The translations under genes were made by a program, and so were the position numbers. DNA of 20,864 nucleotides. Origin: a virus. Location of the stretch: positions 1 to 20,864 of IMG/VR virus record IMGVR_UViG_3300047510_000706. One strand, 5' to 3'. Positions 7,002 to 14,600 of this stretch are shown one piece after another. Numbering within the stretch: the first letter of the stretch is position 1; every line of letters begins with the position of its first letter. The notes beneath the pieces are model-generated. The model was not told where the DNA came from, searched no databases, and saw nothing but the letters and a program-made list of their open reading frames with translations.

Positions 7002-7760
7002 TTAGCCTATTACAAAAGTATAACCCTGACCACCAGATACAAGGGTTTCTAATTCTTTTGTAAGTCTCTCAAGATCAGATGTTGCTTCTGATTTCATTGC
7101 AGCACCATTTAGTGAGCTGCCGCCGCCCGGACCTGCAATTTGTGCAAACTTTTCACGGGCTTGTCCTAGCATCATCTTGCAGTTGGCTAGGCTGTAATCT
7201 TTAATCCATTGTCCTGCATAGGTATCTTCAATGATAGCAAAGTCCGGTCTTTGGTTATAAACCCAAAGCAAAACTTCTTCACTGCCTCTAGGACGTTGCT
7301 GTATCATAAGTTTTCTGCTTTGTGGTTGCCATGTAAAGTTAATAAAGCTACCGAACATCTTACCTACAAGTTCTTGGTATCCTGCAAACAATTCATAGGT
7401 TAATAAACCGCCCATGTTAGTGGAACTTAGCAAATATGTGTTTGTATAGGCTAGATTGAATGGTTCAAAAACCGTGCCGCCAGATCCGTTACCTGTTCTA
7501 GAACCAATACTTCTACGAAAAATTTGTCGAACTTGCTGTATTTCTTTTGGCAAGATGTACTCGTTTTGATCTTGATTCAGCGTTAAAAACGCATAGCTTT
7601 CTTCTACTGCGTTATCGCTGCGCTGACGAAAAACACCTAACGCCCTATCCAAGGCTGTTTGATAATGTTGCGGATCTAGTTCAACATCAATCATGCCGTC
7701 GCCCAGCATAGTTTTGCAATAATCGTATACTTTTTGTCTGGATTGATCTAATTGGCTCAT
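7002..7760 (-). CDS. 13: Neck protein, T4 gp13-like
   Basis: This encodes 252 residues from the ATG at 7760. T4 gp13, with gp14, forms the neck collar that completes the packaged head and accepts the tail. Recognisable features are the helical start MSQLDQSRQKVYDYCKTMLG, ELDPQHYQTALDRALGVFRQ (about 29-48), EYILPKEIQQVRQIFRR (about 68-84), FEPFNLAYTNTYLLSS (about 97-112), TYELFAGYQELVGKMFG (about 118-134), RPRGSEE and WIKDYSLANCKMMLGQAREKF. The frame stays open upstream to 7901 only through a TTG codon and would invade gp14. The ATG at 7760 has a late box 5 bases before it and fits the family start. There is no Shine-Dalgarno. The gene is divergent from gp14, whereas in T4 13, 14 and 15 are collinear. 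Confidence 0.92.
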   Translation of the reverse strand: MSQLDQSRQKVYDYCKTMLGDGMIDVELDPQHYQTALDRALGVFRQRSDNAVEESYAFLTLNQDQNEYILPKEIQQVRQIFRRSIGSRTGNGSGGTVFEPFNLAYTNTYLLSSTNMGGLLTYELFAGYQELVGKMFGSFINFTWQPQSRKLMIQQRPRGSEEVLLWVYNQRPDFAIIEDTYAGQWIKDYSLANCKMMLGQAREKFAQIAGPGGGSSLNGAAMKSEATSDLERLTKELETLVSGGQGYTFVIG

Positions 7761-7765
7761 GCTAG

Positions 7766-7773
7766 TATTTATC
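7766..7773 (-). promoter_or_regulatory. T4-type late promoter box for gp13 (GATAAATA)
   Basis: GATAAATA on the minus strand, then CTAGC, then the gp13 ATG. The 5-base spacer predicts a transcript starting at the ATG itself. It is separated from the gp14 box on the other strand by only five base pairs. Confidence 0.77.
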
Positions 7774-7778
7774 GTAGC

Positions 7779-7786
7779 GGTAAATA
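7779..7786 (+). promoter_or_regulatory. T4-type late promoter box for the gp14-gp15 operon (GGTAAATA)
   Basis: GGTAAATA on the plus strand, then TACTACT, then the ATG at 7794. The 7-base spacer and the lack of a Shine-Dalgarno predict a nearly leaderless mRNA. It sits back to back with the gp13 box. Confidence 0.72.
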
Positions 7787-7793
7787 TACTACT

Positions 7794-9374
7794 ATGCCAA
7801 GACTCTCGCTTTATCGCCCGCAAAAGGGCAATGATTATAAATTTATTGATAAAACCGTTTGGGAAATGTTTCAAGTGGGCGGAACCGATGTTTTTGTCCA
7901 CAAATACTTAGGCCCAAAAATTACACCTGCGTGGGATAGTTCTAAAACCTATTCTACGGGGGATTTGATTTCAATAAACAATAAGGTATATAAAGCAAGA
8001 ATTTCTAATACAGGAGTTATTCCTCCTAGTAACAATCATTGGGAATTTGTTAGAGAAGGTACGCCATCGCAGCCAATATATACACAACAGAATGTTTTAA
8101 ACATAGACGATCTATTATTTTTAGAAAATAGAGATAGAGATTACGACGAAGACATCTATGTACTACGAGGAGTATATAATCTTCAGGATATTGATTTTAA
8201 TTTAAGTCAGTTTGGTTTATTTTTACAGAATGACACAATATTTGTTACCTTCCATATCAACGATACGGTTGAAAAAGTAGGAAGAAAATTAGTATCTGGT
8301 GACGTAATTGAATTACCTCATTTGATAGATGAACATGCGCTAGGTGATTCAAAGACAGCATTAAAAAGATTTTTTGTAATTGAAGAAGTGACTCGTGCAG
8401 CAGAAGGATATTCAATAACTTGGTACCCTCATTTATACAGAGCAAAGTGCAAACCGATGACTGCTGCTCAAGAGTTTCAAGATATCCTTGACGATCTTGC
8501 TAATCCAGAAAGTTTCTTAGGCGGATATAATCAAGATTACGAATATCAGCCTGGGGATATTATTGGTTACCCAACTGCTGGGGATAACAAATACGAAGCT
8601 ATCCAAACTAGCACAGGTGTTGCTCCATTGAATATAGACGGAAGTGTAAACATAGCCTATTGGAAACCAGCAGATACCATTGGTGATACTTCAACTACCT
8701 ATGATAAAGAAATGCAAATTACTTCTAGTGTGCTTGAACAAGCTGAACTAGATTCTCCTAAAAGTGGGTATGACACTACTCGTCATTACATGCTGGCCAC
8801 TGACACTGACGGCCAAGTATCTTTAATTACTGCGGACACAACAAACTTAGATGCTACGCTTGAGCAGGCTAGAGATGCCAATGGCAACCTAATGTGGGAA
8901 CACGACCCTGCTACAGGTCAAGATAAACTAGACGAAAACGGAGATAGAATTCCGTTCTACTATCCAAGAACTAGTGCTGTTTATCAGAGTCCTACATACG
9001 ACGGGCCAGGTACAGGCGACGGGGATGGTATTCCTCCAAACGGTATTGCATTTACTGCAAGTATTAGCTTTCCAATAAATCCAGCAGAAGGACAATTCCA
9101 TTTGCGTACTGATTACATGCCAAAGAGACTATTTAGATTTAGTGGGACTCGTTGGGTTAAAGTTGAGGATCTAACTCGAATGACTATGAATAATATGGGG
9201 TACGAAGATGTAACGCCAGGCGGTTCACCGGCGGATGCATATTTAGATAAAGATGTAAGATTAACTCAAAAGACTACGTTTATCAATAACAATAAAGTCA
9301 ATACTATTAACGGTAAGCAAGTTAAAGAAAAACAAAGTTTGAGTAAAGCACTACGACCTAAGGCAGACGAATAA
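7794..9374 (+). CDS. 14: Neck protein, T4 gp14-like, with carbohydrate-binding-like insertions
   Basis: This encodes 526 residues from the ATG at 7794, about twice T4 gp14 (256). The cyanophage-type core is clear: MPRLSLYRPQKGNDYKF, VGGTDVFVHKYLGP, DDLLFLENRDRDYDEDIYVL, FNLSQFGLFLQNDTIFVTFH, VSGDVIELPHLIDEHALGD and the Trp-containing YSITWYPHLYRAKCKPM, followed by QEFQDILDD. Insertions include a CBM5/12-like module at about residues 47-86 (W...Y.TGD.I..N..VYKA...W), a second at about 244-296 (Y.PGDII...KYEA...YWKP), and a Trp-rich GTRWVKV module around 432-457 of the kind also in the sheath. The frame upstream to 7752 starts only with TTG and crosses the promoter. The stop overlaps the gp15 start as TAATG. 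The gene heads a four-gene plus-strand operon. Confidence 0.88.
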   Translation: MPRLSLYRPQKGNDYKFIDKTVWEMFQVGGTDVFVHKYLGPKITPAWDSSKTYSTGDLISINNKVYKARISNTGVIPPSNNHWEFVREGTPSQPIYTQQNVLNIDDLLFLENRDRDYDEDIYVLRGVYNLQDIDFNLSQFGLFLQNDTIFVTFHINDTVEKVGRKLVSGDVIELPHLIDEHALGDSKTALKRFFVIEEVTRAAEGYSITWYPHLYRAKCKPMTAAQEFQDILDDLANPESFLGGYNQDYEYQPGDIIGYPTAGDNKYEAIQTSTGVAPLNIDGSVNIAYWKPADTIGDTSTTYDKEMQITSSVLEQAELDSPKSGYDTTRHYMLATDTDGQVSLITADTTNLDATLEQARDANGNLMWEHDPATGQDKLDENGDRIPFYYPRTSAVYQSPTYDGPGTGDGDGIPPNGIAFTASISFPINPAEGQFHLRTDYMPKRLFRFSGTRWVKVEDLTRMTMNNMGYEDVTPGGSPADAYLDKDVRLTQKTTFINNNKVNTINGKQVKEKQSLSKALRPKADE

Positions 9375-10993
9375 TGGATTTCTTTTATGATGGTCAGATA
9401 AGACGATATGTTACGCAATTCATGCGTGTATTCATAGGTTTCAAATATAAAACCGGGGACGGCACGTTGAAGCATGTGCCAGTAACCTATGGAGATATGA
9501 CTAGACAAGTTGCTTCTCTTATTAAAGAAAATTCTGAAAATAAAATGTCATCTGTTCCTAAAATATCTTGCTACATTTCAGGATTAGAAATGGATTCTAC
9601 TCGGTTAGCAGATGCTAGTTTTGTTAGTAAATTAAACATACGAGAAAGAGCGTGGGAAGAAGTTGACGGAGAGATTGAATATCAGAATTATCAAGGTGGC
9701 GGATATACCGTTGAAAGATTGATGCCAACTCCTTTTAAACTAAGCATGAAGACTGATATATGGACTTCGAGCACTGATCAAAAATTACAATTAACAGAAC
9801 AAATTTTAGTATTGTTTAATCCTAGTTTAGAAATACAAACAACAGACAATTATATTGATTGGACTAGTTTAAGCGTGATTGATTTAGCATCAATTAATTT
9901 TACATCAAGGTCTATTCCTGTAGGAACTGAATCTGAAATTGATATATGTAGTTTAGAATTTAAGATGCCCATCTATATAAGCCCGCCAGCAAAAGTTAAG
10001 AAGCTTGGTGTTGTTAGAAATCTAATTATGAATGTATTTGGCGAAACCGGTGATGTTCTATCATTAGACGATTTAATTTATAATGACAGCGTTAGCGGAG
10101 GCAGAGATTCAGGTGGGGCTAATGTTAGATTGCCAGTGGTCAAAGGTGATTATAGAGTATTGCTGTTAAAAAGTAACAACGGTCAGGCAGGAGATTATGA
10201 TCTGTCAATAGTTAATCCTAATGAAGTAGTTGCTACTGCTGGGCTGTTACCTCCATCTAAACTTGGAGAGCGATTAGATTGGGCTAAAGTGTTAGATTTA
10301 TATGGAGGTTATATTCCTCAAATTAGCAAAGTATATTTCTTACAACCAGACGGAACCGAAATAGGCGGAACGTTTATTATCAATGAACTAGATCCAACAT
10401 TAATGTTAGTTTCAATTGATGAAATTCCGTCTAATACTATTATTATCGGTCCAGCAAGATCGCCTAATCAATCGTCTACTATTGATGCAATTATTGATCC
10501 TTACAAATATAATCCAAAGAGGCCCAATAACGAAACTGAAGATCAAACAATTATTCCAGGAACAAGATTCTTAATGCTCGATGATGTAAACCCCAACGGT
10601 GCGAACCAAGACGGACCCGATGCATGGAAAAACTTAAACGGCAGCGATCCTATAATAAGAGCTAATACTATTATAGAATGGAGCGGTACTGCGTGGATTG
10701 ATTTATTAGTTGAATGGGAAATTTCAAATTATCCTGTTAATAACACAATTGTTTACACATCAGGACAAATTGTAACCTACGATGGAGTGGCCTACAAGGC
10801 CTTGGCAAACATAACTCAAGCCGACAATGTAGTAATACCTGCTGACAATCCAAAATTTCAAATTACTTCTATTATATTTCAAAATTTGAGAACTGGGTTA
10901 CAATACAGAAGAGATGGTTCTGGACAATGGTACAAGAGTTTTGAAGGAGAATATGCTTCAGGATATTGGAGATTTGACCTAGACCCTGCATAA
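9374..10993 (+). CDS. 15: Tail completion and sheath stabiliser protein, T4 gp15-like, with C-terminal extension
   Basis: This encodes 539 residues (T4 gp15 has 272). gp15 closes the top of the tail and joins it to the neck. The first ~235 residues match the family: MDFFYDGQIRRYVTQFMRVF, a short basic segment, VPVTYGDMTRQV (about 36-47), then SVPKISCYISGLEMD, PTPFKLSMKTDIWTSSTDQK, LVLFNPSLEIQTTDNYIDW and MPIYISPPAKVKKLG. The remaining ~300 residues are beta-rich. They include a TRFLMLDDVNPNG segment, a WSGTAWIDL module, a CBM-like stretch at about 447-495 (VYTSGQIVTYDGVAYKALANI) and a final W-rich end (GQWYKSFEGEYASGYWRFDL). I recall part of this extension in cyanophage gp15; the CBM-like stretch looks like a later insertion. 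Translation is coupled to gp14 by TAATG. Confidence 0.87.
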   Translation: MDFFYDGQIRRYVTQFMRVFIGFKYKTGDGTLKHVPVTYGDMTRQVASLIKENSENKMSSVPKISCYISGLEMDSTRLADASFVSKLNIRERAWEEVDGEIEYQNYQGGGYTVERLMPTPFKLSMKTDIWTSSTDQKLQLTEQILVLFNPSLEIQTTDNYIDWTSLSVIDLASINFTSRSIPVGTESEIDICSLEFKMPIYISPPAKVKKLGVVRNLIMNVFGETGDVLSLDDLIYNDSVSGGRDSGGANVRLPVVKGDYRVLLLKSNNGQAGDYDLSIVNPNEVVATAGLLPPSKLGERLDWAKVLDLYGGYIPQISKVYFLQPDGTEIGGTFIINELDPTLMLVSIDEIPSNTIIIGPARSPNQSSTIDAIIDPYKYNPKRPNNETEDQTIIPGTRFLMLDDVNPNGANQDGPDAWKNLNGSDPIIRANTIIEWSGTAWIDLLVEWEISNYPVNNTIVYTSGQIVTYDGVAYKALANITQADNVVIPADNPKFQITSIIFQNLRTGLQYRRDGSGQWYKSFEGEYASGYWRFDLDPA

Positions 10994-10995
10994 GT

Positions 10996-11376
10996 ATGTT
11001 CATGCAACAACGTGCCGGATTACTATTTTTATCAAAAAATAACAGCAGAATATTTCTCATTTTAGAAGATGAGAAATGGACGGTACCAACATTTCCAAGA
11101 AATGCAACATTACTTGAAGATGCTCAGCTTTTATTAGATCAATATTCTTCAGGTAAAATATTGCCTATCGAATTATATCTTAGTGAAGATAGAGGATTTG
11201 AATACGGTACATATGTGTGTTTAGTAGATCAAGAATTTTTAGTATCAAACTCACAAACCGTATGTTGGGCATCTCTTAATATGTTGCCAAAAAATTTACA
11301 CGGTGGTTTAAAAACTACATTAAATAATCAACTAATAAGAGCGAAATTAGACACTATATTGGTGCTTGCAAAATGA
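10996..11376 (+). CDS. Degenerate Nudix-like protein of the neck operon
   Basis: This encodes 126 residues. The strand AGLLFLSKNNSRIFLILED (about 7-25) followed by WTVPTFP, a middle GTYVCLVDQEF strand, and WASLNMLPKNLHGGL (about 91-105) follow the order of a Nudix fold: the N-terminal sheet, the W-x-x-P turn, and the W...LP.NLH.GL element. The catalytic Nudix box (G-x5-E-x7-R-E-x2-E-E-x-G) is not recognisable between them; only a helix-like TLLEDAQLLLDQY is there, so hydrolysis is unlikely. It starts two bases after the gp15 stop with no clear Shine-Dalgarno (coupled translation), and its end overlaps the next gene as ATGA. The position suggests a structural or assembly accessory. The Nudix assignment is tentative; the gene itself is secure. 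Confidence 0.6.
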   Translation: MFMQQRAGLLFLSKNNSRIFLILEDEKWTVPTFPRNATLLEDAQLLLDQYSSGKILPIELYLSEDRGFEYGTYVCLVDQEFLVSNSQTVCWASLNMLPKNLHGGLKTTLNNQLIRAKLDTILVLAK

Positions 11377-11675
11377 TACCACAACTACAATCAAACAAAA
11401 AATTTATTGATGATTACAAAAATTATCAAAAAAGAATCAACGAAGTCACTGATCCTAATCTTCAAAGAAAGATGACTGATTTGTTGCTGCAATTAAAAGA
11501 GCAAGTTAGTTACATAGATCGAAGCCACCAACAAATGTTTGTAACAGGAAGAATCTCCACTGAAATTTCTGAACTAAGAGCTAATTTAATTACTATTAAA
11601 AAAGACTTAGATCAGAAACTTCATGACTGGGATAAATCCAAATTTAGGCCTGCGCCTCTCCCCAGCGTAGAATAA
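11373..11675 (+). CDS. Small helical, coiled-coil-like protein at the end of the neck operon, function unknown
   Basis: This encodes 100 residues and I do not recognise a family. It is highly charged, and two heptad-like helices can be seen: about residues 25-50 (LQRKMTDLLLQLKEQVSYID) and about 60-90 (STEISELRANLITIKKDLDQ), with a proline-containing tail. It has no membrane segment. It overlaps the previous gene by four bases (ATGA), so it is certainly translated with the gp14-gp15 operon. Its last 32 bases overlap the 3' end of the giant minus-strand gene tail to tail. In T4 the small terminase gene 16 follows gene 15, and small terminases have a central coiled coil, but I see no sequence match and would not name it so. 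Confidence 0.62.
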   Translation: MIPQLQSNKKFIDDYKNYQKRINEVTDPNLQRKMTDLLLQLKEQVSYIDRSHQQMFVTGRISTEISELRANLITIKKDLDQKLHDWDKSKFRPAPLPSVE

Positions 11676-14600
11676 CGCTAGTTGGAACAGCAGTACCGCT
11701 AACTTTAAGAATATTAATAGCCAACACGTCTGGTCCGTTAGGGAAAGTACCTCTTCCACCAATCGCTGTTGTTGTTAATTCTTTAAGTGCGGTTAAGTCA
11801 AGAGTTGCACGATCACCTGGGTTTGATACGAACGCAAATACTTGTTCCCCCGGTAATGCGTATTGAGGATCACCAAATTCAAATGTTACCGTTCCTGCTG
11901 CATTAAGGGTAGTATTTGAGTTTTGAGTAAATGTAACTCGCCTTACGGTTGTAAATCCCAAAGTCCTGCTCTGTACGCTAGAAACTGATGTACCAGCAGG
12001 GAATGATGTAAATGCCGCTGCTACCCTAGTTCCTTGAGCTGCTCCAGACGAGTTCCAAGAAGCATTAGTAAAGAACAAATAGTTAGTGTTTGCATAAGAT
12101 GCAGCTGTCTGAGGAATTTGTATCGTTACCGTAATTCCAGTGTTGTTCGGAGAAGTGGCGCTGGCGTTGGCATTCATAGTGATAATAGTGTATGGTGTGC
12201 CGCCAATTGTAATACCGTTTCGGGTAATATTTGTAATTGTTCTGTTACCTACTAGGTAGGTTGCCTGAATCAATAAATCTCCAATTTGTATTCCGGAAGT
12301 ATCAAACGTTGATGTTGCAATAATAAATGTATTTCTATCATTCCTAAATGCACTAGCATACGTTGTTCCGCCAGTAGCTACTCCAGTCGCTGTAAAATTA
12401 GCTTGGACCGCTCCGTTGATTATAGCAGTAGATGTAGTTAACGGAGTACCTCCCCAGTTGATAGAACCGCCAAGTGCTATCTGTGCGAAACTTGGCTGGC
12501 CGCCTGCACCAGAACTTGACAATCCATTCCAAATAATGTTTGCAGGATTAGTTGGATAATTTCTTGGATTTAGAACTCCTTCGATAACGATGGCGCCTGT
12601 TCCAGTATCGGCCGTAACACCAATTTCACTTAATAAAAGCTGCGCTCTGTTTAATAGATCTCGCTCCCCTAAATCCCCAACCAATGCATTGGAAACGCTA
12701 GGTGCTAGTCGAATCATAAATGCTGTTTGTTTAGTTGTGCTTGCACTTAATCCTGTTGCGGCATAGTTAAACAAATAACCACGATCTTCATCAAACAGAC
12801 CGTCTGTTAACAATGCAGAACCCCAGTGACTAATTGTTGGTGTTGTTGTAACACTTAACAACACAACTCCGGAATTGATATCATGCGGTGCTGCTGCCCC
12901 AGCAGTAAATGTTCTGTTTTGACCGGCACTAAAATTAGTCATAGATGCTGCTCGACTTAGTCCTAGCAAAGTATTTCCAGATTTTCCGCTATATGCGATC
13001 ATTTCGTTATCGATATAAATGATTCCAGATGTTGGGAAATAGTAAGCATCTGTTAGAGTTAAGGTAGTCGACAATGCAGTTATAGCGGTTTTTAATTTAC
13101 CTCTAGCTGAAATGTTTTCTACTTCATAGCGTACAGGTAAGTTAGCTGTCCTCATATATGCTTCTGTGTTTACGTTTGAGTTTCTAATTTTATGTAAGAA
13201 CACAAATCTACCATCGGGACCTCTTAACATAAATTCAATGAAACCAGCAGCATACCAAGAGTATTGCATACCTAACATCTGCATACGCCACGGTAAAAGA
13301 TTATATCCACTGGTACCGTTTCCGTCTAGCGGATCTAAATTCCAGTCTTCTTGAGGAATTATCATATCTTGAGTCAGACAGATCTTTGCACCTGTGATGC
13401 TGTTAGCCCCTCTCCAGTCTGGAGCCATGGTCAAACTAGTTTGGCTAGCAATAGAAGTTACGGTATGAGACATTCCTCGTAATACGATCTTATCGCCAAC
13501 CTTTAATTGATCTTGAAATCTAGAACCACTTCCAAGTAAGACATTGCTTTCTGTTGTAGCAGAAACGGTTCCTGTTAATTGGTTTGTACTGCTACGCTTA
13601 ACAACAGCCATTTTCTGTCCGTCATATTGATAAAACAATCCGTTTTGTTCATCAAATGCTCCAATCCTTACGGTAGACCCGTGCCATCTTTTTAGTACAA
13701 CTTTACAATCTGGTCCTAATGATGCACTTGTCGTCGATAAAACCACTGCTGAACGAACTCTAAATCTTCGAGAATCGATAATACTTTCAACAATGTAATC
13801 TCCGTTATATTCAAATGAATTCATTCCGATGACTTCAATTTCTGCACCGGGCTGAAGTCCGTGATCAGTGTCGTCGGTGGTGAAAGTAATTAAACTATTA
13901 ACCACGGTATCTAGAGCAGTGGCGCTGGATAAGTTATAACTTGGTGCAAATAGTCCACCAGTTGTGTACATAATACCTTTACCTGATTGGTAACGTACAT
14001 ATTTTTTACTTTGACGAATAGCTTGAGATCCGTGTGCTGGACCGCCGGTTCCTAGTTGAACACCTCCGTCAAACGGTCTATGCACAAAGAATGCATCAGG
14101 TCGAACATAAACTGATCCTGTAATAGCAGTTGTTGAGTCTATAAGACCGGTTGTTCTTGCAGGATATCTAAAAGCAGTTGGGCTAGTAACTTGTGTTATC
14201 ACAAAAGGTCCGGATGCAAGAGCATGATTAGCAGATGTTAGGTTAACACTCAACGCTTGATTGGTGCTGCCAACTACTGCAAAAATTCCAAGGCCGCTGT
14301 AATTACCGTAAGCAGATTCTTCCCAAGTAGAGCTTGCAGGCAATGTTCTATCTAACCAACTTCCTGTTTCACCTGTAAACGATGTTAACGCTTGTGTGCC
14401 GCCGTCGGCGATTACTAAGAAACTATCGTCACCAAACGAAACGTTATTCCAGTTTGCGCTAGTTGGGAGTACAACCGCAGTCCAAGTAACTCCGTTGGTA
14501 GAAATCGCAGCGGCTGTTCCTGCTCTAGCTACAGCTAAGAATCTGTTATTTCCGTAAACTACAGATCTCCAGGTTGCACTAGATGGTAATGCCCCAGTTG

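Noticed and set aside
7003-7020. GGTTAATTAGCC near-palindrome around the gp13 stop as a terminator
   Set aside because: The short AT-rich pairing has no GC stem and no T tract placed correctly; not a credible intrinsic terminator.
7752-7793. Longer gp14 reading frame starting at 7752
   Set aside because: It starts with TTG and crosses the gp14 late box; the ATG at 7794 gives the conserved MPRLSLYRPQKGNDYKF start.
7761-7901. Longer gp13 reading frame starting at 7901
   Set aside because: The extension begins with TTG, runs through the gp13 late box and overlaps the gp14 coding start; the ATG at 7760 matches the known gp13 N-terminus.
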